From an uncultured Flavobacteriales bacterium (GTDB lineage Bacteria > Bacteroidota > Bacteroidia > Flavobacteriales_D > Sanyastnellaceae), in assembly GCA_938074325.1 (NCBI GenBank), contig CALJFZ010000002.1, positions 62,001 to 126,000 of the forward strand: a stretch of 64,000 nucleotides of DNA, written 5' to 3'. This document shows, piece by piece, positions 16,916 to 25,168 of the stretch (the first letter of the stretch is position 1; each line of letters begins with the position of its first letter). A program made the position numbers and the translations under genes. Under the pieces are notes generated by a model. The model saw only the letters and a program-made list of their open reading frames with translations, searched no databases and had not been told where the DNA came from.

Positions 16916-17980
16916 ATGAGTCAGGACACAAAGTTGTTGGATACGGCCTCCGCCGTAATGATTTCGGAGGAGGCTCAGGGGTGCTGGGATGAGGTGCAAA
17001 CGGCTGGTTCCATTGTGATCACAGCCCACCGTTCGCCGGACGGGGATGCCGTGGGGTCTGTTTTGGGCCTTCACCATCATTTGAAGTCGCAAGGAATCCT
17101 TTCAACGGTCATTTTGCCGGACCGATTCCCGGAGTTTTTGGATTGGATGCCGGGTGCCCAATCGGTGGTCATTTATGACGAAGAAACAGAAACTGCCCAA
17201 CAGAAATTGAATGAGGCAGACATCATTTGGTGCTTGGACTTCAATGGATTAGATAGAGTGGGGAAGATGGAGGAGGCGCTGCGAACTGCGGGTGGAAAAA
17301 AATGGGTGATCGACCACCACCAACAACCGGATGCTTTCGCCGACCGGCTGTTCTCTGATCCCGCTTGCGGCTCAACGTGCGAACTGGTGAGCGATTTGAT
17401 CATTGGTTGGGGGCAAGCAGATAAATTGACCACGGAAGCGATGATGTGCCTGTACGTGGGCATCATGACAGATACGGGGTCTTTTCGATTTCCATCCGTC
17501 ACCGCACACACGCATGAAGTATTGGCGATGTTCTTGAACAATGGGTTGAAGCATGCGCCCATTCATCAGAACACGTTCGAACAGCAGTCGCTGAACCGGG
17601 TTCAACTCCAAGGATTTGCTGTTAGCGAGCGCCTATATATTTGGAATGAAGTTGGCTTGGCGGTGATTGGGTTGAAGTACGATGACCTGGATCGGTTTAA
17701 CTACCAATCGGGGGACACTGAAGGTTTGGTCAATAAGGCTTTGGCTTTGAAGGGCATTCGAGTGGCTATCATGGCAAGGGAAGCAGAACCCGGATTGATC
17801 AAGTTGAGCTTGAGATCGATTGGAGAATTCAGTGTGCGGGACATCGCCGCAGCGGAGTTTGACGGAGGCGGTCACATGAATGCTGCCGGAGGCATTTCCA
17901 AAGGCATGTCGATGGAGTCATTTTTGGCACACATTGAGTCCCGGCTCGGTGCATGGTTTGAAGCGGACACCAGCAAATGA
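16916..17980 (+). CDS. nrnA: DHH/DHHA1 phosphoesterase, NrnA-type oligoribonuclease/pAp phosphatase
   Basis: A 354-residue cytoplasmic protein with an N-terminal DHH domain (HRSPDGDAVGS, WCLDFNG, VIDHHQQPD, MTDTGSFR) and a C-terminal DHHA1 domain (FDGGGHMNAAGG). This is the architecture and length of NrnA, which degrades short oligoribonucleotides and 3'-phosphoadenosine 5'-phosphate with Mn2+. The start is ATG 16916; longer readings would overlap the divergent DUF6702 gene. It overlaps the following GldI-like lipoprotein gene by 4 bp (ATGA). Confidence 0.9.
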   Translation: MSQDTKLLDTASAVMISEEAQGCWDEVQTAGSIVITAHRSPDGDAVGSVLGLHHHLKSQGILSTVILPDRFPEFLDWMPGAQSVVIYDEETETAQQKLNEADIIWCLDFNGLDRVGKMEEALRTAGGKKWVIDHHQQPDAFADRLFSDPACGSTCELVSDLIIGWGQADKLTTEAMMCLYVGIMTDTGSFRFPSVTAHTHEVLAMFLNNGLKHAPIHQNTFEQQSLNRVQLQGFAVSERLYIWNEVGLAVIGLKYDDLDRFNYQSGDTEGLVNKALALKGIRVAIMAREAEPGLIKLSLRSIGEFSVRDIAAAEFDGGGHMNAAGGISKGMSMESFLAHIESRLGAWFEADTSK

Positions 17981-18984
17981 CACGAACGATCATTTCAATC
18001 TTGTTGTTTGGGTTGGTTTTGCTGGTTACTGGCTGCCGCGAGGAGCCGAACGTCTCTCAGCCGGAGCAGGTCATAGACCGGGCTGCACTGCTTCGATTCA
18101 ACCAAGAAAAGGCGGCCAACGAAAGAAGCTACATTGATTCCATAGCCGCGAGCCGAAGGATTGATGGTTTGCCGTTCTATAACGAACTGACCACAGGCTT
18201 GCGCATTTGGTCGGAACAGCCATTGACAAACGTTGACCAGCCGGTTCAACTGGGCGACACAGTGACGTGGACAGGCGAAATGATGCTCACCGATTCTACG
18301 GTCCTGCTCCGATGGCCCGAAGGAGAGCCCTTTCAATTTATTTGGAAAAAAAGTCAATGGCCTGCAGGCTTCCATGAACTGGCCCAAAACCTGCAGTCGG
18401 GTCAGGAAGTCGAATGCATCATTCCGTCGCACATGGGATGGGGACTGAGCGGTTGGCCTCCCTTGATCCCCCAAGATGCAGTTTTGTGGTTGCGGGTCAA
18501 ACAAACCTGGGAGGTGCCTCCTGTCGAGACATCTGCACAATCGGGAGGGCGTCTCGCATGGAATTCAATGCTTGATGAGCTGGAACAAGGACATTGGCCA
18601 GGGGATGAGAATTGGATCGAGTACAAGCGCTTGGCTGCTTCACCTTGCATGGCATGGTACGATGCTCAAGATCTGGCATCTTTTGAATCCGTACCTCAGC
18701 GATTGCACATCGACTTGAAGACGCTCCACTTGAAGGAGGCTGGAGGTGAGCTATTGGACATGGGAGTGACATCGTGGGACTTCGCTCCGGATGCGTCCGG
18801 CCAGTTGCTTCCCGTATTGGCTGATTTGCAGAGGTTGTACCCTGTCCAGAAGAAATGGGCCTGCTGGTGCCCTGTGGATATTGTTTTCGACGAAGCGTCT
18901 TCAGATGCCTTGGGCCTTGCGTCCAATGGCGTGGTGGGCTTTCAATGGGAGCTGAGCGATGCGGAATTGGTCAATGCCCAATGA
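17977..18984 (+). CDS. GldI-like FKBP-domain lipoprotein with a long C-terminal extension
   Basis: A 335-residue lipoprotein: the signal peptide ends in LLVTGC, with Cys about 20 as the lipidation site. Residues about 90-175 resemble a divergent FKBP-type peptidyl-prolyl isomerase domain (GDTVTWTGEMMLTDSTVL, AGFHELAQNLQSGQEVECII, IPSHMGWG, PPLIPQDAVLWLRVK). This is the layout of the gliding-motility protein GldI. GldI proteins are about 180 residues, whereas here about 150 further residues of unknown fold follow. Coupling to an NrnA-type gene is a context I recall for gldI in flavobacteria. The 3' end overlaps the convergent methyltransferase gene by 14 bp. Confidence 0.7.
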   Translation: MTRTIISILLFGLVLLVTGCREEPNVSQPEQVIDRAALLRFNQEKAANERSYIDSIAASRRIDGLPFYNELTTGLRIWSEQPLTNVDQPVQLGDTVTWTGEMMLTDSTVLLRWPEGEPFQFIWKKSQWPAGFHELAQNLQSGQEVECIIPSHMGWGLSGWPPLIPQDAVLWLRVKQTWEVPPVETSAQSGGRLAWNSMLDELEQGHWPGDENWIEYKRLAASPCMAWYDAQDLASFESVPQRLHIDLKTLHLKEAGGELLDMGVTSWDFAPDASGQLLPVLADLQRLYPVQKKWACWCPVDIVFDEASSDALGLASNGVVGFQWELSDAELVNAQ

Positions 18985-19675
18985 GGAACAGGCACGGGCG
19001 TTTGTCCAATTCGGGAACCTTCGTTTGTTTCCAGTCGCTGACTGGAAGTGAGAGGATCCATTCGGTCTCGAGCGTTAGGTCAACTGCTACACAGAGCTGT
19101 TGGTCATTGGGCAACCTATTGAGGCACTCCTTGAATGCCTGGTTGTTGCGGTAAGGCGGCTCCATGAAGACCTGCGTCTCTTTGCGGCGTTGCGTTCCCT
19201 CTTTCATTTCCTGCCAAATCTTGTCTCGACGTTTTGGGTCGCGAGGGAGGTAGCCTTTGAAGGCAAACTGCTGGCCGTTCATGCCCGATGCCATGAGGGC
19301 GAGGAGAATGCTGCTTGGTCCGATATGCGGCTGAACGCGCCATCCGGCATTGTGCGCCATGCGCACGGCGGCTGCTCCTGGGTCCGCAACAGCAGGTGCG
19401 CCGGCGTCTGATATCAAGGCAATGTCATCGTCTTGTTTGAACCACTGCAGCAAGTCCACCAAATCTTCAGGGGTGGAATGTTCGTTCAATGGGAAGCTCG
19501 CCTTTCGTTGTGGGTTTTCCTCAGGGAATGCATCCTTCAACAGCCGGCGAGCAAACCGATCGCTCTCAACAATCATGCGCTCACAGGAGGCTAGCGCTGC
19601 CATCGCACTTGCAGATAGATGCTCGTGTGGAGTGCGTGAGCCCAATGTATTGGGAATGAGGTGTAAGGTGCGCAT
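18971..19675 (-). CDS. SAM-dependent methyltransferase, RsmI/tetrapyrrole-methylase type
   Basis: A 234-residue protein of the tetrapyrrole (corrin/porphyrin) methylase fold, in the branch of RsmI, which 2'-O-methylates C1402 of 16S rRNA. The N-terminus is LHLIPNTLGSRTPHEHL, and the diagnostic SDAGAPAVADPGA motif lies at about 89-101, followed by PHIGPSSILLALMASG. It is shorter than E. coli RsmI (about 286 residues), as in the shorter Bacteroidota homologues, so the exact target is uncertain. It follows dnaA and the phosphatase gene with a 7-bp gap. Confidence 0.85.
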   Translation of the reverse strand: MRTLHLIPNTLGSRTPHEHLSASAMAALASCERMIVESDRFARRLLKDAFPEENPQRKASFPLNEHSTPEDLVDLLQWFKQDDDIALISDAGAPAVADPGAAAVRMAHNAGWRVQPHIGPSSILLALMASGMNGQQFAFKGYLPRDPKRRDKIWQEMKEGTQRRKETQVFMEPPYRNNQAFKECLNRLPNDQQLCVAVDLTLETEWILSLPVSDWKQTKVPELDKRPCLFLIGH

Positions 19676-19682
19676 GAGGCTA

Positions 19683-20150
19683 TCAATCTAGTGTCTGCTT
19701 AGACCAGTTTTGAATCCAATCGTAGGCGGCTTGATCGATCATCTGGTACGCCGATTCAAACCCTTGATCACCGCCATAGTAGGGGTCAGGCACGTCTTGC
19801 TCAGGTACGAATCGTGTAACCAGCGCCCGGCTACTTCCGAAATGCTGGACATCTCGAAGGTTTTGGCTGTCCATGACGAGGATGGCGTCAAAAGTCAAGA
19901 GGTCTTCTTTGGTAAGCGCACGGGACCGTTGCTGGGTTATGTCATGCCCATGTAAAGACATGACCTCAATGCTCCTAGGGTCTGCCTGGTTGCCTTGGTG
20001 CCAGCCGGATGTGCCTGCGGAGTCAACGTGAATATTCAGCCCTGCCTTGTCCGCATGGTGCTTCAGCAGGCCTTCGCCAATCGGAGATCGGCAAATGTTG
20101 CCCAAGCACACGACTAGGACGCGTTTCATGCCTCCTTCTGGGGAGTTCAT
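19683..20150 (-). CDS. Low-molecular-weight protein tyrosine phosphatase family protein
   Basis: A 155-residue protein with the phosphate-binding loop CLGNICRSP near the N-terminus (C-x4-C-R-S) and the general-acid region DPYYGG near residue 125. It should dephosphorylate phosphotyrosine or a related small phosphate in the cytoplasm. ATG 20150 begins one base after the dnaA stop. ATG 20129 (MKRVLVVCLGN) is an alternative that fits the usual family N-terminus, but an AGGAGG sequence lies only one or two bases before it, which is very close for a ribosome binding site. Confidence 0.92.
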   Translation of the reverse strand: MNSPEGGMKRVLVVCLGNICRSPIGEGLLKHHADKAGLNIHVDSAGTSGWHQGNQADPRSIEVMSLHGHDITQQRSRALTKEDLLTFDAILVMDSQNLRDVQHFGSSRALVTRFVPEQDVPDPYYGGDQGFESAYQMIDQAAYDWIQNWSKQTLD

Positions 20151-20151
20151 C

Positions 20152-21594
20152 TTAGTGAATCGCGAGCTTCTTCTCGAGGTCATCGAGGTACTTGCGGAAG
20201 TGCTTATCCGTTTCCTGTAAGTTGTTGACCGTACGGCATGCGTGCAAAACGGTTGCGTGGTCTTTTCCGCCGCAGTGCAATCCGATGTTTGCCAACGAGC
20301 TCTTGGTCATCTTCTTCGAGAAGTACATCGCAATTTGTCGAGCTTGTACGATTTCACGTTTCCGGGTCTTGCTCTTGAGCAGTTCCAACGGCAAATCGAA
20401 ATAATCACACACCACTTTCTGGATGTAGTCGATGCTCACCTCGCGCGCTGTGTTTTTGACAAACTTGTCAATCATTTGCTTGGCCAAATCCAATGTGATG
20501 GCCTTTTTGTTGAGGCTGCTTTGGGCGATGAGTGAGATGAGTGCTCCTTCGAGTTCTCGTACATTGGATGTGATGCTGTAGGCGAGGTATTCCACTACTT
20601 CGCGTGGCAATTCAATGCCATCCGCATACATCATTTTCTCGAGGATGGCCATCCGCGTTTCCAAAGAAGGCACTTGGAGGTCAGCGCTCAAGCCCCACTT
20701 GAATCTGCTGAGGAGCCGCTGCTCCATGCCTTGCATTTCCACTGGTGGCTTATCGCTTGTCAGTACAATCTGCTTGCCGGTTTGGTGCAGGTGGTTGAAG
20801 ATGTGGAAGAATACGTCTTGGGTCTTCTCCTTGCCACTGAAGAACTGTACGTCATCGATGAGAAGCACGTCCACCATTTGGTAGAAGTGGCTGAAATCGT
20901 TCACGGAATTGTTACGAACCGCATCGATGAATTGGTGGGTGAACTTCTCCGAACTCACATAGAGGACGGTGAGCTCTGGGTTTCGCTCCTTGATTTCCAA
21001 TCCTATGGCATGCGCAAGGTGCGTCTTACCGAGCCCCGTGGATCCATAGATTAACAGCGGATTGAAAGAGGTCCCACCGGGCTTGTTCGCCACGGCAAAG
21101 CCAGCCGATCGGGCCAACCTGTTGCATTCTCCTTCGATGAACTGTCCAAAGTTGTAATTGGGATTCAGGTTCGAATCAATGTTCAACTTGCGCAACCCCG
21201 GAATTACAAACGGATTTTTGATCGGGGTGTCATGAATCCCAGCAGACAATGGAACAGCAGGGTTTTGCGTTGCCTGGCGATTGGACATCGGCATTTTCAC
21301 AGAATAAGGACTCGCTTGGCCGTTGCCGCTTGCCCCAGCATTCTCCATGATGATGCTGTATTCTAAACGTGCATCTGGACCGAGCTCTTTGTGAATGGTC
21401 TTGCTCAACAATTGGATGTAGTGCTCCTCCAACCATTCATAAAAGAATTGTGAGGGCACTTGGATGGTCAATACCTGATTCTCAATTTTGAGTGCCTTTA
21501 TGGGCGCAAACCACGTTTTGTATGCCTGACTACTGATGTTGTCTTTGATTACTTCGAGGCAATTGTTCCAGATGGACAAGTGGTCTTGGCTCAT
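20152..21594 (-). CDS. dnaA: Chromosomal replication initiator protein DnaA
   Basis: A 480-residue DnaA with all four domains. The N-terminal domain I carries WFAPIKAL. The AAA+ domain has Walker A GSTGLGKTHLAHA and Walker B VLLIDDVQFFSGKE. The C-terminal DNA-binding domain has the DnaA signature GGKDHATVLHACRT, which recognises DnaA boxes. It is the first gene of a minus-strand unit with the phosphatase and the RsmI-type methyltransferase, an order I recall from other Bacteroidota. No cluster of DnaA boxes was seen nearby, so oriC is probably outside the window or diverged. Confidence 0.98.
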   Translation of the reverse strand: MSQDHLSIWNNCLEVIKDNISSQAYKTWFAPIKALKIENQVLTIQVPSQFFYEWLEEHYIQLLSKTIHKELGPDARLEYSIIMENAGASGNGQASPYSVKMPMSNRQATQNPAVPLSAGIHDTPIKNPFVIPGLRKLNIDSNLNPNYNFGQFIEGECNRLARSAGFAVANKPGGTSFNPLLIYGSTGLGKTHLAHAIGLEIKERNPELTVLYVSSEKFTHQFIDAVRNNSVNDFSHFYQMVDVLLIDDVQFFSGKEKTQDVFFHIFNHLHQTGKQIVLTSDKPPVEMQGMEQRLLSRFKWGLSADLQVPSLETRMAILEKMMYADGIELPREVVEYLAYSITSNVRELEGALISLIAQSSLNKKAITLDLAKQMIDKFVKNTAREVSIDYIQKVVCDYFDLPLELLKSKTRKREIVQARQIAMYFSKKMTKSSLANIGLHCGGKDHATVLHACRTVNNLQETDKHFRKYLDDLEKKLAIH

Positions 21595-21921
21595 GGTAAA
21601 ATGGGCTATTGGTCAGGTTGCAAAAAGGGTGAAGGTCTAAACGAGATTGAGCATTTAAATCCCGTTGCAAACCGCATGCAAGATTCTGATAAACTCTCGG
21701 AAAAAAAAATGGATTTGGGGTTGACTTTTCGCTTTTTTCATTTGGCCGAGGCTTCGGTCGAAAAGTATCTGCTCATCGGTCTATGATAATTCGATGTTAG
21801 ATGAATTTATATTCTGTAGTAAGCTGTTTTTCAGTGAATGAGAAATCAGTTGAAAGCCATGGCCAAGGGAGTTGTTCTAAATTCGCACTTCGAACAAAAA
21901 TCACAGGTTTATACAGAGCAC
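21595..21921. other. Divergent intergenic region between dnaA and the thioesterase gene
   Basis: These 327 bp hold the promoters of dnaA (leftward) and the thioesterase gene (rightward). The stretch has A/T-rich patches, including a run of nine A near 21703-21711 and TTTATATTC near 21807. No convincing TAnnTTTG pair, DnaA-box cluster, RNA gene or terminator was seen. An in-frame ATG at 21838 could extend the thioesterase by 28 residues, but those residues do not resemble the family. Confidence 0.5.
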
Positions 21922-22326
21922 ATGGTTCATAAGTATGAAATCAGGGTACGGTATTCGGATACCGATCAAATGCAACGTCTTCACCATGCGGCGTACGCAG
22001 AGTATTTAGAAGTAGTTCGCATTGAGTTCCTGCGTTCAATTGGGATGGCCTACAAGTCGGTAGAGGAGGCTGGTTATCTGCTGCCTGTCAGTACGCTTGA
22101 GATTTCTTATCGCAAAGGAGCCTTGTATGACGATGTAATTGTGTTTGAGACAACGTTGGAAATGAAGAGCGACGTTCGGATTGCCTTCCATTCTCGGTTG
22201 TTTGTGGATACAGCATTGATTGCTGAGGCGTGCGTTGAATTGGCCTGCATTGCGGCAGATAGCCATCGACCTGTTCGGATGCCCGAATCAATGCGGTCAA
22301 TCCTGGCCGATGTCGCCATCAACTAG
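21922..22326 (+). CDS. Acyl-CoA thioesterase, 4-hydroxybenzoyl-CoA thioesterase (YbgC-like) family
   Basis: A 134-residue hotdog-fold protein. The signature is YEIRVRYSDTDQMQRLHHAAY near the N-terminus, where the Asp in YSDTDQM is the catalytic position of this family, followed by YLEVVRIEFLRSIGM. It hydrolyses an acyl-CoA thioester in the cytoplasm; the natural substrate is not evident. The start at ATG 21922 gives the usual family length. Its 3' end overlaps the convergent glycosyltransferase gene by 30 bp. Confidence 0.88.
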   Translation: MVHKYEIRVRYSDTDQMQRLHHAAYAEYLEVVRIEFLRSIGMAYKSVEEAGYLLPVSTLEISYRKGALYDDVIVFETTLEMKSDVRIAFHSRLFVDTALIAEACVELACIAADSHRPVRMPESMRSILADVAIN

Positions 22327-23412
22327 TCGATGCATTTGAGCTGAGGCTTCCCGTACGACATTTGGCCAGAAGAAAGGCTCGACGGTCTCGTACGCTTTAT
22401 TCTGAGCGTCTGTGCTCTGAGTACTGAAGTGTGTCCACTTTTTGATCAAAGCTTTGGTATCCGAAAATCGGAATTGTTCGGGCATCCAAGAAGTGTAGGC
22501 TTGGTCGTCCTTAACCAACGGAATAACGCCATGAGACATGGCTTCAGCGACGCTGACGCCAAAATATTCTTGCACGGGTTCGTGCACGATGAAATCGCTT
22601 TGCTGGAGAAGTGCCTTGTATTCAGAGTGTGACGCCGCAAAGCCATTGTGCAAGATTCGGCCCGCGAATCGTTCTTCGATTTGGGTCAATGCCGGGTGGA
22701 TATCCTTGTATCGCGCTCCACACATATTTAGTTGGAAGGTGCAACCGGCATGCTCCAGTGCGCACAACAGCTGAAAGAATTGGTCCGGGCCTTTGTCGTA
22801 TTCCCAACGGTGGTTCCACAGTACGACCGGCTCAGAGCTGATTGGTCGCCACGTGATGGGTTTGGTCGTTTCAGCGATGCCTACCGGCAAAATGCTGGAT
22901 TTCGCTTTGAGCGACTCGGTGCTGTACATCGACCGCTCATCCGGCATTTTCCGGATGAATTCATCGGCAGCTTTGTAAAACACGTCGCGGTGATACGAGG
23001 AGTTAAACCAGACCCAATCCGCAGCAACAGCTGATTGTATGTTGATGAATTCATAGGTGTGGTGCAGGCCTCTAGCGCGTTCTTTATCGTCAGGACTCCA
23101 AGGGAACGTCAGTTGATTCTCATGGAAATACAGCACAATCGGTACCTTCCTCCATCTCACGGGAAGTAACCCCCGCAGTCCAGCCACGTCGATCATGTCG
23201 GTGGTCACGATCACATTCGGAACATTCTTTTGTTTCGACGCTTTGTTTGCAAACGCGCCACACGCTCCGTGCATTCTCCATTTCCAATGCCTGCCTGGCA
23301 GGGTCCAAAGATCACACGACACATCCTCGAACTTGGAGATGAAATGGTGCATGCCCTTCGACCAGTGAGCATGGGATCCAATGTGAAAAGGGTCGAGAAT
23401 GAGCACGTTCAT
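22297..23412 (-). CDS. DUF3524 glycosyltransferase related to tRNA-queuosine alpha-mannosyltransferase
   Basis: A 371-residue GT-B enzyme. The N-terminal half has the DUF3524 pattern: ILDPFHIGSHAHW, LWTLPGRHWKWRMHG, VLYFHENQLTFPWSPDD and FNSSYHRDVF. The C-terminal Rossmann half has NHRWEYDKGPDQF and a donor-site EYFGVSVAEAMSHGVIPLV. In animals, DUF3524/GTDC1 was identified as the enzyme that mannosylates queuosine in tRNA-Asp (QTMAN). Whether bacterial members modify tRNA is unproven. The start at ATG 23412 overlaps the upstream gene's stop (ATGA), so the two genes are coupled. It is the last gene of the nine-gene parA run. Confidence 0.82.
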   Translation of the reverse strand: MNVLILDPFHIGSHAHWSKGMHHFISKFEDVSCDLWTLPGRHWKWRMHGACGAFANKASKQKNVPNVIVTTDMIDVAGLRGLLPVRWRKVPIVLYFHENQLTFPWSPDDKERARGLHHTYEFINIQSAVAADWVWFNSSYHRDVFYKAADEFIRKMPDERSMYSTESLKAKSSILPVGIAETTKPITWRPISSEPVVLWNHRWEYDKGPDQFFQLLCALEHAGCTFQLNMCGARYKDIHPALTQIEERFAGRILHNGFAASHSEYKALLQQSDFIVHEPVQEYFGVSVAEAMSHGVIPLVKDDQAYTSWMPEQFRFSDTKALIKKWTHFSTQSTDAQNKAYETVEPFFWPNVVREASAQMHRLVDGDIGQD

Positions 23413-24398
23413 TTCAATACCCAATCTAGTGCCTTTTTCCATCTCTGGGAAACCGGCTGCTCGGCGGAAGGGAGGGGCGGTTGACCTGCCTCCACCCATG
23501 CACTGTACCAGAGATTGCTGATGAGTTTACACGAACTCACCATGCGGTTCTCCACTTGTCCTTTCAATCGTTCATGGTACGCATAAACAAATTCTGGGCT
23601 TCGCATCAACTGACGGCTTCGTCCTCGCTCCACGTATGCATTGACCGGCAAATGAGCAGAGTCCGTTCGGATGCTCATTTCGGCATCGAATACAAGGGGC
23701 AAGCACGCGTGGCTGGTCAATGTGGCGCACCAAATGCTTCCAAGCACATTTGATATCCATGCTGGCTGGTGGCCAGGAGCCGGAGCGAGGTCAAACCCAT
23801 TCATGTAGGTTTCGGGGATTTGTGTTTCCCATAAGGCGTGAATGCCATTTTGCTTGGATAACTGGCCGTTGTAATTGGCCGTTGTGTGGAGGGGTACATG
23901 GAGGTCGCTGAGGTAATGTGCGAGATCAACAGCACACCGCAGAATCCGTTGCTCGTCGGCTGCATCGAATGCATAAATCAATCGGAGGTACATCGATTCG
24001 GCATTCCATGGGCCGATGCCGTGGGCGAGCAGGGAATCTTCAGGCCACTGCATCACCGCTTCTTCCCAGCCCATTGGAAACCAGCTGTACAAAGAGTCCA
24101 TGTGGACAGAGAAACGGTCAAGATCAATGTAATGTCGCTCGCTTTCGCCTTCAACGGTGTGCTTTCTTAGGTCCGCGTCAAGCGCGTGTTCCTTGAGCCA
24201 GCGGTGATGGGATTTGAAAAATCCGTGCAAGGGGTGCGGAAGCCAATGCACAGCGGCTTCTACTATGCGTCTGTGTGCAGCAAACCCCCAGGCGTCTGAA
24301 GGCTTCGGTATGCATGAAAAGAATAGCGCCAGCCCAATGGCTGGGCATGGATTAGGCCTCCGCCTTGGTTTCTGCCTTGTTCGAAATCCCAATTCCAT
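23409..24398 (-). CDS. Zinc-dependent phospholipase C / S1-P1 nuclease-like exported protein
   Basis: A 329-residue protein with a basic N-terminus, a hydrophobic segment (AIGLALFFSC) and a probable cleavage just before WGFAAHRRIV. In this superfamily the mature N-terminal Trp and several His/Asp residues bind three zinc ions; the visible candidates are WGFAAH, HYIDLDRF, DLAHYLSDLHVPLHT and NGIHALWE. It should cleave phosphodiesters in the periplasm, either lipid or nucleic acid. The start could be ATG 24398 or 24422; both overlap the upstream comB gene (by 47 or 71 bp). The 3' end overlaps the glycosyltransferase start by 4 bp. Confidence 0.8.
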   Translation of the reverse strand: MELGFRTRQKPRRRPNPCPAIGLALFFSCIPKPSDAWGFAAHRRIVEAAVHWLPHPLHGFFKSHHRWLKEHALDADLRKHTVEGESERHYIDLDRFSVHMDSLYSWFPMGWEEAVMQWPEDSLLAHGIGPWNAESMYLRLIYAFDAADEQRILRCAVDLAHYLSDLHVPLHTTANYNGQLSKQNGIHALWETQIPETYMNGFDLAPAPGHQPAWISNVLGSIWCATLTSHACLPLVFDAEMSIRTDSAHLPVNAYVERGRSRQLMRSPEFVYAYHERLKGQVENRMVSSCKLISNLWYSAWVEAGQPPLPSAEQPVSQRWKKALDWVLK

Positions 24399-25116
24399 CT
24401 TCCAATCGGACCAAATATCCATCCTTCAAAATGGGGATGGTGGTCAAATTGTTAGGCGTAAGGCAGTACTTCACGTCTTCGTTCAAATTTAGCCTGCGCA
24501 AGCGGCGACGGTGGGAGGATGCTCGCAGGAACGCGAACATGTTGTCGCGGGCTGATCGATAAATGAACTTGGCCGCGATGGTGCTGTCCTCATCGGCTTT
24601 GTACCGTCCGCTATCAATGAGTTGATCGGCTATTGCTCCTGCACAAATGGTGTCTTCGAGGTTGAATTTGTCCTTCCAGCCTGAGGCCAAAATCAGCACG
24701 TTCTGATTTTGTTCAAGCAACCATTGACACAAGGCGTTGAGGTTGTTAAGCGCTCCTATGACCACCGTTTCTTTTTCGCTTGCAATGTCGATCGCCTTGG
24801 TGCCGTTGGTCGTGGTCAACACCACTGATTTTCCAGCCAATTCTTCCTTGCGTTCGATGTAAGCGATGGGGCTGTTTCCGAGATCAAACCCGGCGACAAT
24901 TTCGCCGTTTCGTTCGGCGGCACCAATGTGCCCCTGTGCTTTCCATTGTTCTGCTTCTGTCACAGATGCGACAGGCTTAATGCGCTGGACTCCGTTTTCA
25001 AGGGCCGTACAAATGGCAGAAGTCGCTCGCAGAACATCGATGACAACGACCAACTCAAAATTTTCTCGGTAAAGGGGATAGTCCGCTGGAGAAAAACAAA
25101 CTTCGACGTGATTCAA
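24352..25116 (-). CDS. comB: 2-phosphosulfolactate phosphatase family protein (ComB)
   Basis: A 254-residue ComB-family protein. Visible motifs are VVVIDVLRATSAICTAL, AAERNGEIVAGFDLGNSP, VLTTTNGTKAI and LEDTICAGAIADQL. ComB removes phosphate from 2-phosphosulfolactate (coenzyme M pathway in methanogens). In Bacteroidota it may instead supply sulfolactate or a cysteate precursor for sulfonolipids; that link is an inference. It lies 52 bp after gcvT, and its 3' end overlaps the phospholipase-like gene. Confidence 0.9.
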   Translation of the reverse strand: MNHVEVCFSPADYPLYRENFELVVVIDVLRATSAICTALENGVQRIKPVASVTEAEQWKAQGHIGAAERNGEIVAGFDLGNSPIAYIERKEELAGKSVVLTTTNGTKAIDIASEKETVVIGALNNLNALCQWLLEQNQNVLILASGWKDKFNLEDTICAGAIADQLIDSGRYKADEDSTIAAKFIYRSARDNMFAFLRASSHRRRLRRLNLNEDVKYCLTPNNLTTIPILKDGYLVRLEDGIGISNKAETKAEA

Positions 25117-25168
25117 GGGCCTTGGTTCAGTGGGTTAGGAAAGGAAGGTACGAAATTCAAAGAACTCC

